Below, piece after piece: positions 1-8,413 of a stretch of 64,000 bases of DNA. Location: assembly GCF_001951155.1 (NCBI RefSeq), contig NZ_CP016359.1, positions 699,001 to 763,000 of the forward strand. Reading direction: 5' to 3'. Made by a program: the position numbers and the translations under genes. Numbering within the stretch: position 1 is the first letter of the stretch; each line of letters opens with the position of its first letter. The stretch is from Christiangramia flava JLT2011. Lineage in GTDB: Bacteria > Bacteroidota > Bacteroidia > Flavobacteriales > Flavobacteriaceae. The notes beneath the pieces are model-generated. The model saw only the letters and a program-made list of their open reading frames with translations. It ran no database searches and was not told where the DNA came from.

Positions 1-1551
1 TATGATCTTATCATGAAGGATAAGGAGAGACTTTTAAGTTTTGAAGAACCTACTCGATTCATATTCTCCCACTCTGCTTTAAAAGAAGGTTGGGATAATC
101 CTAATGTGTTCCAAATTTGTGCCCTTAAAAATCCAGAAAGCGGCAGTCTTACAAGACGTAGACAGGAAGTAGGGCGTGGAATGCGTTTAAGTGTGAATAA
201 AAATGGTACTCGCCTGGATTATGACATGGTTGGAGACCAGGTTCATGAGATCAATAAGTTAACGGTAATTGCTTCGGAAAGCTACGAAGCCTTCGCCAAA
301 GGATTGCAAAAAGAAATTGCCGACACTCTTAAAGACAGACCTCAAAAAGCAGAAGTTAAATTCTTTACCGGAAAACTAGTCTCCAATGAAAAAGAAGAAG
401 AGCATCGAATTACTGAGGTGGAGGCTAAACACTTAAATAAAATTTTATTTGCGGAAGGGATTATTGATATAGATGATAAAATTACCGAGGAAGGCCGTGA
501 AAGAATTGAAAAAGAAGAAGTACCGGTCCCAGATCAGTTAAAACCATATAAAGAAGCAGTCAACAAATTATTGAAAACTGTTTACACCGGGGAAGAATTC
601 AAACCTGAGGATGAAAGAAAAACCGTCGTTCTAAATCCCAATAAGAATTTCAGCAAAAAAGAGTTTCAGGAGCTTTGGGAAAAGATTAATCTCAAAACCA
701 TATATGAGGTTCAATTTGATACCGAAAAACTTATAGAAGATAGTAAGATCAAGATTAATGCTCAGCTTAATATCGGCGATAGAATCTACGAGGTAAAAAC
801 TGGTGAACTACAGGATGGCACCAAAAAAGAAATGGAGGAAGGCAATCTTGTAAAAGAATCCAACAGGGAATATCTAAAATTGAAGAATGATCTTTACACT
901 CATACATTATACGACATTGTAGGGGAAATAGAAGTCCATTCCAATCTTACCAGAAGAACCATAGTAGAAATTTTAAAATCTATTAAAGAAGAAAAATTCC
1001 TGCTACTTAGAAAAAACCCTGAAGAATTTATCTCGAAATGTAGCAAGCTTATCAATGAGGTAAAAGCCAGTTTGATAATCAACAATATCATCTACCATAA
1101 AACTGATGAAAGGCACGATGCTAAAACTGTATTTACTAATGACAAGTCGGCCTTAAGGGATTCTGAGCTTCTACAAAAGCATATTTACGACTTCCTTACT
1201 ACAGACTCTAAAATAGAATCCAGATTTGCTCAGGCTCTTGAAAACAGCACTGAGGTAGTGGTTTATGCCAAACTCCCTAAAAGCTTTTCCATCTCCACGC
1301 CTGTAGCGAATTACAGTCCAGACTGGGCAATAGTTTTTGATGAAGATAAAGTGAAGCAAATTTATTTTGTTGCAGAAACCAAAGGATCTGACTCAGACCA
1401 GGATCTTAGAGAAATAGAGAAACTTAAGATTCACTGTGCTACAGAACATTTCAAGGAAATAAGTGGCGACCAGGTGAAATTTGAAAAAATAAGCAGCTAC
1501 GAAAAGCTTATGGAGATTGTTCAATTAAAACATGAGAATGAAGTTAATTGA
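1..1551 (+). CDS. Type III restriction enzyme, Res subunit (C-terminal part)
   Basis: The gene enters from the left edge in frame 1, so the N-terminus and helicase motifs I-III are missing. The visible part begins in the C-terminal helicase lobe: SALKEGWDNPNVFQIC followed by SLTRRRQEVGRGMRL is the motif V/VI pair typical of type III Res subunits, with the arginine finger in GRGMR. Near the C-terminus, PDWAIVF followed about 20 residues later by AETKG is a PD-(D/E)xK nuclease core, as expected for the cleavage domain of Res. The Mod methyltransferase partner is not in the window and would lie upstream. The 3' end overlaps the next gene by 20 bases, so the two are almost certainly co-transcribed. 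The base composition is A/T-rich compared with the metabolic genes to the right. The family call is firm; target specificity cannot be seen. Confidence 0.88.
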   Translation, partial: YDLIMKDKERLLSFEEPTRFIFSHSALKEGWDNPNVFQICALKNPESGSLTRRRQEVGRGMRLSVNKNGTRLDYDMVGDQVHEINKLTVIASESYEAFAKGLQKEIADTLKDRPQKAEVKFFTGKLVSNEKEEEHRITEVEAKHLNKILFAEGIIDIDDKITEEGRERIEKEEVPVPDQLKPYKEAVNKLLKTVYTGEEFKPEDERKTVVLNPNKNFSKKEFQELWEKINLKTIYEVQFDTEKLIEDSKIKINAQLNIGDRIYEVKTGELQDGTKKEMEEGNLVKESNREYLKLKNDLYTHTLYDIVGEIEVHSNLTRRTIVEILKSIKEEKFLLLRKNPEEFISKCSKLINEVKASLIINNIIYHKTDERHDAKTVFTNDKSALRDSELLQKHIYDFLTTDSKIESRFAQALENSTEVVVYAKLPKSFSISTPVANYSPDWAIVFDEDKVKQIYFVAETKGSDSDQDLREIEKLKIHCATEHFKEISGDQVKFEKISSYEKLMEIVQLKHENEVN

Positions 1552-4500
1552 TAATGTAAATTCTCATTTAGGCGACGATCTAAAACAAACCCTTAAAAAA
1601 GGAAGTAAGCTAAGTATAGCTGCTGCATCTTTTTCTATCTATGCGTTCGAGGCCTTAAAAAAGGAACTTGTTAAGATCGAAGATTTACGATTCATTTTTA
1701 CCTCGCCTACCTTTATTGAAGAGCATTTCCAAAAAGATAGTAGAAAGTTCTATATCCCTCATATCGTAAAGGAATCTGAACTTTGTGGTGGAGATTTTGA
1801 GCTTAGGCTTATGAACCAGCTAAACCAAAGGGCTATTGCAAAGGAATGTTCAAAATGGGTTCAGGAAAAAGTTACTTTCAAATCAAATAAACATAGCAAC
1901 CAGCAGCTAAATGGAATGATTCATCTTAAGAACAAAGAAGATGAAGAATTCTCTTATATCAATGTAAATAGTTTCACAACTTCAGATTTAGGTATTACCA
2001 GTAAAAAGGGTTTCCCTACTCTAATTCAAAAAACGGAATATCCGGATAGTAAAGCCTATTTAGAGTGGTTTAATCAGATTTGGGAAAATGATGAAGACCT
2101 TTCCGACGTTACCGAAAAAGTACAGGATTATTTTGAGAGTGCATATAAAGAGAACAGTCCTGAGTTCATCTATTTTATTACCCTCTATAATATTTTTAAT
2201 GATTTCCTAGATGATATTTCCTTAGAAACCCTGCCAAATGATCAGATAGGATTTAAAGAAACGGTTATTTGGGATAGACTTTATAATTTTCAAAAGGATG
2301 CTGTAATAGGCTCAATCAACAAACTGGAAAAATACAAGGGCTGTATTTTAGCTGATAGCGTAGGTCTGGGTAAAACCTTCTCCGCACTTGGAGTTATCAA
2401 ATATTATGAGATGAGGAACAAGGATGTCCTTGTTTTATGTCCTAAAAAACTTGAAGCCAACTGGAATACCTTTCGTCATAACGACAAGAACAATATTCTG
2501 GCAGAAGACAGATTAAGATATGATGTTTTATTTCATACTGATCTTACTCGTGAAAGAGGTATTAGTAACGGCAGGCAACTAGAAAACGTTAATTGGGGAA
2601 ATTACGGTCTAGTTGTAATTGACGAATCCCACAACTTCAGAAATAATAATCCTAATAAAGAACGAGAGAATCGTTATCAGAAATTATTAAGGAAGATTAT
2701 TAAAGAGGGTATTGAAACAAAGGTTTTAATGCTTTCTGCTACTCCGGTTAATAATAGGTTTAACGATTTAAAAAATCAGCTTGCTTTAGCCTATGAAGGT
2801 GAAGCCCATAATATTGACCAGCGTTTAGAAACTACTTCAAGCATTGATCTAATTTTTCGTCGTGCGCAACAGGCATTCAATGTGTGGAGCAAATTTGAAA
2901 CTGAAGAGAGGACCACAGAAAGACTTCTGGACATGCTGGACTTCGATTTCTTTGAAATATTGGATTCACTTACTATTGCTAGGTCGAGAAAACATATAAC
3001 TACTTATTACGATACAGCAGATATAGGAAAGTTCCCGGAACGAGAAAAACCTGAATCTATAAGAAGCTCTCTTTCTTCTACAGCTGATACCACCTATGAA
3101 TACATTGCAGAAAGTCTTACTCTGCTAAATCTTTCAATATATACTCCTCTTAATTATATTCTGAAAAGTAAGATCCAACTATATGCTGATCTTTACGATA
3201 AAGAAGTAAGATCTGGCTCAGGTAAATTATCACAAATGGACCGGGATAATAGCTTACGAGTGTTGATGAGGATCAATCTCTTAAAGCGTTTAGAAAGTTC
3301 CGTAGATTCCTTCAGAATAACTCTTGAAGGGATAATCTCTCAGATCGAATCAGCAATTAAAGCAATTGAGAAAGGTAACGACGGAGATTATGAAGGCATA
3401 CAATCGAGAATAAATGATGAAAATTTCGATTGGGAATCAGATTGGGGTGATGAGGAGCAGGTAATTGGGAAAAAAATTAAAGTTCACCTGGCAGATATGG
3501 ATACTGTAGAATGGAAGGAAGACCTCGAAGAGGATCTTTCTATCCTACATAATCTCTGGAATCAGATAGTAGACATAACCGGTAAGGATGATGAGAAGTT
3601 ACAACGTTTAATTTCGATTTTAGAGAAAAAGGTAGAAAAGCCTTTTAATGCAGATAACAAAAAAGTGATCATTTTTACTGCTTTTGCTGATACTGCGAAT
3701 TATTTATACGAGCACATTAAAGATTATTTTAGTTCAAAATATGGACTAAACAGTGCGTTGATAACTGGATCTAGAAAAATTACTACTGCCAAAAAAATAC
3801 CTCCAGATATCAATGCAATTTTAACCTGCTTTTCTCCTTTATCAAAAGGTAAGGCACAATTATATCCTAAGATTGATGAGCAAGTAGATCTACTAATTGC
3901 CACCGATTGTATTTCTGAAGGTCAAAACCTCCAGGATTGTGATACTCTTGTGAATTATGATATTCATTGGAATCCTGTACGTATCATCCAACGTTTTGGA
4001 AGAATTGATCGTATTGGTTCCAAGAATGATAGTATTCGCATGATCAATTTCTGGCCAGATATAACCTTAGATTCATACATTAATTTAAAGCAACGTGTAG
4101 AAAATAAAATGCTCATAGGTAACCTGGCAAGTACAGGGGATGATAACATATTAAATACTGATGAAAAAGATCTTGAGTACAGGAAAATTCAGCTACAGAG
4201 ATTACAGGATGAAGTAATTGACCTAGAGGATTTAAAAGAAGGAGTTAGCATAACAGACCTGGGTTTAAACGATTTCAGGATTGACCTCTCCAACATGATC
4301 AAGACTAATGGAGAACTTAAGAATATCCCTGAAGGATTACATGCAGTAGTAAAATCTAACGAGCATTTACCACCTGGAGTAATTTTCGTATTAAAGAATA
4401 TTAATACCAGTGTTAATATTAATAAACTTAACCGTTTGCATCCTTTTTACATGGTCTATATCAAGAATGACTCAAAAGTTGCGTATAATCATGTAGAGCC

Positions 4501-4771
4501 AAAAAAGATATTAGACTCTATGCGAATGGCTTGTAAAGGAATCAACAAGCCCTTAGTAAACTCATGTAAAGAGCTAAGCAATGAGACAGATGAATACCAG
4601 GAAATGGATTTCTTTTCCAATTTACTTAAGCAAAGCATTGGAACTGTACTACAACGGGAGGAAGAAAAGGATGTAATGAGCTTATTTCAGCCTGGTGGTA
4701 CAACAGCTCTTCAAGACAAAATAAAGGGCATTGAGGACTTTAAATTAGTTTCTTTTTTAATAGTTAAGTAG
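1532..4771 (+). CDS. SNF2-type helicase with N-terminal PLD-like domain
   Basis: This 1079-residue protein starts inside the end of the res gene; an ATG at 1538 is an alternative start. The first ~200 residues resemble the phospholipase-D-like module that often precedes helicases in defence loci. The superfamily 2 helicase core follows: Walker A ADSVGLGKT near residue 275, Walker B VVIDESHNF near 365, motif III LSATP near 400, and the C-terminal motifs ATDCISEGQNLQ and IIQRFGRIDRIGS near residues 790-830. It is a cytoplasmic ATP-dependent DNA translocase. I see no clear HKD catalytic pair in the N-terminus, so nuclease activity is not supported. The gene lies between res and a DUF4391 gene with no spacing. 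A role as an accessory motor in restriction or anti-phage defence is inferred from context. Confidence 0.82.
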   Translation: MRMKLIDNVNSHLGDDLKQTLKKGSKLSIAAASFSIYAFEALKKELVKIEDLRFIFTSPTFIEEHFQKDSRKFYIPHIVKESELCGGDFELRLMNQLNQRAIAKECSKWVQEKVTFKSNKHSNQQLNGMIHLKNKEDEEFSYINVNSFTTSDLGITSKKGFPTLIQKTEYPDSKAYLEWFNQIWENDEDLSDVTEKVQDYFESAYKENSPEFIYFITLYNIFNDFLDDISLETLPNDQIGFKETVIWDRLYNFQKDAVIGSINKLEKYKGCILADSVGLGKTFSALGVIKYYEMRNKDVLVLCPKKLEANWNTFRHNDKNNILAEDRLRYDVLFHTDLTRERGISNGRQLENVNWGNYGLVVIDESHNFRNNNPNKERENRYQKLLRKIIKEGIETKVLMLSATPVNNRFNDLKNQLALAYEGEAHNIDQRLETTSSIDLIFRRAQQAFNVWSKFETEERTTERLLDMLDFDFFEILDSLTIARSRKHITTYYDTADIGKFPEREKPESIRSSLSSTADTTYEYIAESLTLLNLSIYTPLNYILKSKIQLYADLYDKEVRSGSGKLSQMDRDNSLRVLMRINLLKRLESSVDSFRITLEGIISQIESAIKAIEKGNDGDYEGIQSRINDENFDWESDWGDEEQVIGKKIKVHLADMDTVEWKEDLEEDLSILHNLWNQIVDITGKDDEKLQRLISILEKKVEKPFNADNKKVIIFTAFADTANYLYEHIKDYFSSKYGLNSALITGSRKITTAKKIPPDINAILTCFSPLSKGKAQLYPKIDEQVDLLIATDCISEGQNLQDCDTLVNYDIHWNPVRIIQRFGRIDRIGSKNDSIRMINFWPDITLDSYINLKQRVENKMLIGNLASTGDDNILNTDEKDLEYRKIQLQRLQDEVIDLEDLKEGVSITDLGLNDFRIDLSNMIKTNGELKNIPEGLHAVVKSNEHLPPGVIFVLKNINTSVNINKLNRLHPFYMVYIKNDSKVAYNHVEPKKILDSMRMACKGINKPLVNSCKELSNETDEYQEMDFFSNLLKQSIGTVLQREEEKDVMSLFQPGGTTALQDKIKGIEDFKLVSFLIVK

Positions 4772-5437
4772 ATGGATATTTTCGATTTACCAGAAAGAAT
4801 GAGAGTTGGGAGAGTTATTCCAAAAAATGCTTTTGATTCTTACACTAATTCAAAACAAAAGCAACTTTTTACCGACCTGATAAAAAGAATAACCTGGGAA
4901 TATAAAATTTCAGAAGCGACCTCTAATCTTACAGGTAAGGAATTAAAGGAAATTCAAATATTTTATGTCGAACTAAAGGAACAGAAGGAGATTAAAGAGG
5001 TTTTGGATATTGTAGATAATGCCATCCCTTACCCCATCATATTCCTGATCAACTGGAAAAATGAATATTACTATTCTACTTCAACTAAGCATGCTCATCC
5101 TACTAATAATAACATCAGTGTTATTGATTGGAATTTTAAGACTGATTGGTTAAATGAAAATGAATTTTCTCAGGTCTCTATTAATCTTAACCGTAGTTTA
5201 GATCATGTTTATAAAGAATTCTGTCTACAGTTATCTGAGGAGAAAAATACTCCAAACTCTTCTTTGGAAGATATTGTGGAACATCAGGAGAAGCTTAATT
5301 CGCTCAGGAATAGCATTGAACAACTAGATAAAAAAATTAGGAGGTCTAAACAGTTCAATGAAAAAGTGGAGCTTAATCAGGAGTTGAATAAGAAAAAAAG
5401 AGAGTTGGAAAATTTAAGAGTAAAACCGCAGAATTAA
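4772..5437 (+). CDS. DUF4391 family protein
   Basis: The ATG follows the stop codon of the helicase gene directly (TAG/ATG), so translation is probably coupled. The 221-residue protein starts DIFDLPERMRVGRVIPKN, and its length and N-terminus fit DUF4391, a family I know mainly as a companion of type III-like Mod/Res genes and PLD-helicases. It has no signal peptide or membrane segment. The last ~50 residues (KLNSLRNSIEQLDKKIRR and on) are charged and heptad-like, probably a coiled coil for assembly. No catalytic motif is visible and the biochemical role is unknown. It is the last gene of the visible defence operon; the spacer behind it has strong hairpins. Confidence 0.7.
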   Translation: MDIFDLPERMRVGRVIPKNAFDSYTNSKQKQLFTDLIKRITWEYKISEATSNLTGKELKEIQIFYVELKEQKEIKEVLDIVDNAIPYPIIFLINWKNEYYYSTSTKHAHPTNNNISVIDWNFKTDWLNENEFSQVSINLNRSLDHVYKEFCLQLSEEKNTPNSSLEDIVEHQEKLNSLRNSIEQLDKKIRRSKQFNEKVELNQELNKKKRELENLRVKPQN

Positions 5438-5583
5438 TTTGTAGATAATATTATTTCATACGGTTTATTTAGATAAATTGACATGAAAGTTAAAATTTGT
5501 TAAAGCGAGACCAATCCGGTGACCAATTTTTCATGACCTCTGGAAAGCCCTATAAACACCATGAAAATTGTAAAATGGTCGTT

Positions 5584-5597
5584 CCCTCCGACTCCAC
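5584..5597 (+). repeat. 14-base direct repeat, copy 1 (att-like)
   Basis: CCCTCCGACTCCAC occurs here and again exactly at 5745-5758. The preceding bases, ATGGTCGTT, make this copy look like a degraded T-arm plus acceptor 3' strand (compare GGTTCGATTCCC). A 3' strand ending CGACTCC-AC would keep the U70 that forms the G3-U70 wobble of tmRNA and tRNA-Ala. A matching 5' acceptor strand is not present upstream in the window. Interpretation as an integration scar is inference. Confidence 0.5.
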
Positions 5598-5630
5598 AAT
5601 TAAGCGCAGCCGGGCTGCGGATTAAAATTT

Positions 5631-5668
5631 AAAAGATCTGCCAGGTATTTTCCTGAGCAGATCTTTTT
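5631..5668 (+). terminator. Rho-independent-type terminator
   Basis: AAAAGATCTGC (5631-5641) pairs perfectly with GCAGATCTTTT (5657-5667), and CAGG/CCTG inside the loop extends the stem. A short T-run follows. It lies about 190 bases after the DUF4391 gene and just after repeat copy 1, so it would stop rightward transcription from the defence operon or from an RNA gene ending at the repeat. Confidence 0.75.
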
Positions 5669-5744
5669 GTATTAAGACGCCTGGACGTTAAGGACAGCCG
5701 GATGCATTTACAGGATCGGAGAATAAGGTTGAGGCGAAGCCAGC

Positions 5745-5758
5745 CCCTCCGACTCCAC
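5745..5758 (+). repeat. 14-base direct repeat, copy 2 (att-like)
   Basis: This is an exact second copy of CCCTCCGACTCCAC, 161 bases after the first. Like copy 1 it is followed closely by a strong terminator, the arrangement expected where the 3' end of a structural RNA gene has been duplicated by site-specific integration. The bases upstream (GGCGAAGCCAG) do not build a complete tRNA or tmRNA. Confidence 0.5.
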
Positions 5759-5765
5759 TATATAG

Positions 5766-5796
5766 CCCCGTAAGCATTGTGTTTACGGGGTTTTTT
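5766..5796 (+). terminator. Rho-independent terminator
   Basis: CCCCGTAA (5766-5773) and TTACGGGG (5783-5790) form a perfect 8-bp stem with a 9-base loop, followed by six T residues. This is the strongest terminator in the spacer. It reads rightward, towards the end of the convergent hydroxyproline operon. Confidence 0.82.
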
Positions 5797-5944
5797 ATTT
5801 TGCATTGGCAAATTGGGTGACTAATTGTTCAAGTTTTGTATTGAAAAAGGCAAGCAATGCCAGACCGTCAAAAATGAATTGCGTAGGGTCTATTTATTTA
5901 AAATGGCTGGCATATTGCCTTCATTGTTGTTTAAAAAATTCTGG

Positions 5945-7159
5945 TCAAATAGCTGTTCCAAAAGGATTTTCAATGCTTAAAGCCGGTTCACTGAACCATT
6001 TTGGACCATCTTCCGTCATGTATACATGATCTTCCAATCTAATTCCGAACTTATCTGGAATTACGAGCATGGGTTCAATGCTAAAAGTCATGCCTGGCTG
6101 AAGCAGGGTTTCATTTCCTCCCAGGATGTAAGGATGCTCATGAATTTCCAAACCAATTCCGTGACCCGTACGATGTGGCAGGCCGGGTAATTCATATCCA
6201 GGACCCAAACCATTCTTAATCAAGGTATTTCTTACTTCCTCATCTATATTTCCGCAGGACCCACCTATCTGGCAGGCATGAAACGCAGCAAACTGTGCCT
6301 TTTTTTCAATGTTCCAGATATCGGTTTCTTTCTGGGTGGGCTTTCCATAGCAATACGTCCTGGTGATATCTGACAAATAACCGTTAAACCTGCAACCTGT
6401 ATCAACCAGAACTATATCGCCCTCTTCCAGGGGTTTAGGGTTTTTAACTCCGTGAGGAAAACTGGTATCTTTTCCAAATAATACAATACAGAAATAAGAT
6501 CCAGAGGCTATGCCGAGCTTTTTGTGCGCTGCATTTATAAATTCTACCACCTCCAACGTCGTAATTCCAGGTTGTAGAATTCGTGCCGCGGCCCGTTGTA
6601 CCTGCATGGTCAGATCCATTGCATATTGCAGCTGTTCGATCTCAGCCGGGCTTTTGATCATTCTGATACTTCTGATTAGATTCTCTGCATTCAATATCTT
6701 CAATTTCCCGGCATTCTGAAACCTGTTTACAATATTGAAAGGAGTAGAATCATCTACCGCCAGCGTTGCATTATCAGCAAATAATTCTACGATTTTGTCT
6801 ACCGGGGATTCATGTTCCTGCCAGGAGAGTATTTCTCCTTTTTGATCGATATATTCGCTGAAAGTGCCAATTTCAAATTCCGGAACCGGGTAGAAAAGGG
6901 AACCATCGCTAAAGATTACAGCGCCGACCAACCTTTCAGAAGGATGCCAGCTGGTACCTGTGAAATAATAAAGATTTGTGCCTGCATTTAGATATAATGC
7001 ATCAATTCCATTCTTTTTCATCAATGAGCAGGCTCTGTCTATTCTTTTGTGAAATTCAGAGGAAGGTATTTCTTCAGGCTGCCTCAAAGGCCTTCGTAAC
7101 TTCTCCAGTTCAGCCTGTGCGGTACTCCCTCCTATCCCATATTTTCTGTTGCTGTTCAT
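5945..7159 (-). CDS. M24 family Xaa-Pro peptidase
   Basis: A cytoplasmic metallopeptidase of about 404 residues in the creatinase/prolidase fold. The N-terminal domain is non-catalytic and the C-terminal pita-bread domain holds all five metal ligands: Asp in VDTGCRFNGYLSDITRTY (two Asp), His in HRTGHGIGLEIHEHP, Glu in SIEPML and Glu in RLEDHV. It should release proline or hydroxyproline from small imidopeptides. I prefer the ATG at 7159, two bases after the stop of the upstream oxidoreductase gene, over a TTG at 7165. It is the last gene of the hydroxyproline operon, so its likely job is to feed free hydroxyproline from collagen- or HRGP-derived peptides into the pathway. Choosing between dipeptidase and aminopeptidase P is not possible from sequence alone. 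Confidence 0.88.
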   Translation of the reverse strand: MNSNRKYGIGGSTAQAELEKLRRPLRQPEEIPSSEFHKRIDRACSLMKKNGIDALYLNAGTNLYYFTGTSWHPSERLVGAVIFSDGSLFYPVPEFEIGTFSEYIDQKGEILSWQEHESPVDKIVELFADNATLAVDDSTPFNIVNRFQNAGKLKILNAENLIRSIRMIKSPAEIEQLQYAMDLTMQVQRAAARILQPGITTLEVVEFINAAHKKLGIASGSYFCIVLFGKDTSFPHGVKNPKPLEEGDIVLVDTGCRFNGYLSDITRTYCYGKPTQKETDIWNIEKKAQFAAFHACQIGGSCGNIDEEVRNTLIKNGLGPGYELPGLPHRTGHGIGLEIHEHPYILGGNETLLQPGMTFSIEPMLVIPDKFGIRLEDHVYMTEDGPKWFSEPALSIENPFGTAI

Positions 7160-7161
7160 TT

Positions 7162-8409
7162 TCAAAATTTTCTATCAGGGTTAAAAGATGCCATATCTAA
7201 GCTGGTTGATTTTTTATCTATAATTTGACTCACGAGTTTCCCGGAGGCAGGTCCCAAACTCCAACCCATCATCGCATGTCCCGAATTAATGATTAGATTT
7301 TTCCATTTTTTTGGCCTGCCTATATAAGGAAGTCCGTCTGGAGAACAGGGTCTTAAACCGGACCTTGCGGAATTCCGTTCTTCTGAAGAAATTTGAAGCT
7401 GATCAAAATAATTTTCAGCAGCCAAGGCAATGGCATTCACTCTATTTGGGTTTACCTGATTATTGATTCCTCCTAATTCCATGGTTCCGGCAAATCTTGT
7501 AAAACCGTCCATAGGCGCCACGGCCACCTTCGCTTCGGTTAAAATTGAAGGAATTTCGATGCCTGTTGGTCTTTTAATATCAAAACTATAACCTTTCCCG
7601 GCTTCGATAGAAACTGAAATATTCAGTTTTTTTGCCAAAAAAGGAGTCCATGTTCCCGCTGCGAGGATCAATTCTTCCACTTCAAAACTACCATTACTGG
7701 TAGTTACTTTTTGGATCATCTCTCCATTCTCTTCAAAACCTTTTACCTCGCAGTTTTGATGTATGTCCACACCGGCTCTTTCCAGGAACTCTCTTAGCTG
7801 CTGCATAAAATCATCTGGCGTCATATGAGCATCGGTATCATAATAAAATGCACCAGTTACGTTGTAATTGGCCTTCGGAAATTCTTTGGCAAGCTCGGCA
7901 GTACTGTAATGCCTGATTCCCATACCTTCCTTCTTGGCGATCTCGGCAACCTCATGCTCCTCCCTTTCACCATGCTCGGTTTTATAACACATCAACAAGC
8001 CTTTTCGGGCATAGCTGAAAGAGAAATCTCCAGATTCCTGCATTTCTTCGTATAAGGCTCTACTGAACAAATTGATATCCTTCAAAACGGGAATGGCCTG
8101 CTGGACTTTGAATGAAGTAGCTGATTTCTTAAAAGCCCAGGCCCAATTCAGGAAATTTCGTTCTAATCTCGGTTTTACATAAAACGGACTCTGATTATTC
8201 AACATCCATTTTAAACCTTTCGTAATTATTCCGGGAGAACTCAGGGGTATGAAATGACTGGGAGTAATGTAACCGGCATTCACGTACGATGCTCCACCGG
8301 CCATATTTCCCTTTTCCAGCACGGTAACCTTATGGCCTTCCTTTAACAAATAATAGGCTGTACACAAACCAATGATCCCGCCTCCTATGACTACGCAATT
8401 CTTCCCCAT
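7162..8409 (-). CDS. FAD-dependent D-amino acid (D-hydroxyproline) dehydrogenase
   Basis: A 415-residue DadA-like flavoprotein. The N-terminal Rossmann fingerprint VVIGGGIIGLCTAYYLL binds FAD, and the C-terminal ILAAGTWTP and SGLRPCSPDGLPYIG blocks are typical of the DAO fold. In this cluster the natural substrate is cis-4-hydroxy-D-proline, oxidised to 1-pyrroline-4-hydroxy-2-carboxylate. The gene sits four bases downstream of the hydroxyproline epimerase and ends just before the M24 peptidase start. A general D-amino acid dehydrogenase would have the same motifs; the specificity is inferred from its neighbours. Confidence 0.86.
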   Translation of the reverse strand: MGKNCVVIGGGIIGLCTAYYLLKEGHKVTVLEKGNMAGGASYVNAGYITPSHFIPLSSPGIITKGLKWMLNNQSPFYVKPRLERNFLNWAWAFKKSATSFKVQQAIPVLKDINLFSRALYEEMQESGDFSFSYARKGLLMCYKTEHGEREEHEVAEIAKKEGMGIRHYSTAELAKEFPKANYNVTGAFYYDTDAHMTPDDFMQQLREFLERAGVDIHQNCEVKGFEENGEMIQKVTTSNGSFEVEELILAAGTWTPFLAKKLNISVSIEAGKGYSFDIKRPTGIEIPSILTEAKVAVAPMDGFTRFAGTMELGGINNQVNPNRVNAIALAAENYFDQLQISSEERNSARSGLRPCSPDGLPYIGRPKKWKNLIINSGHAMMGWSLGPASGKLVSQIIDKKSTSLDMASFNPDRKF

Positions 8410-8413
8410 ACCC

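Larger units (their letters stand above)
5438..5944. other. Intergenic region at the edge of the defence locus
   Basis: I see no protein gene here. It contains two copies of a 14-base direct repeat and two strong hairpin terminators, listed separately. Between the second terminator and the hydroxyproline operon lies an imperfect long inverted repeat (the GCAATGCCAG-like sequence near 5855 pairs with CTGGCATATTGC near 5905), which may form a weak end-of-operon structure for the leftward genes. No integrase gene is visible. Confidence 0.6.

Noticed and set aside
5584..5758. A complete tRNA or tmRNA gene at the 14-base repeats
   Set aside because: Only the 3' strand and a partial T-arm can be made out. 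No 5' acceptor strand (GGGGTCG/GGAGTCG type) and no anticodon arm are present in 5438-5760.
5805..6029. Small + strand frame of 74 codons behind the second terminator
   Set aside because: It runs antisense into the end of the M24 gene, has no recognisable domain and its codon use is that of a shadow frame.
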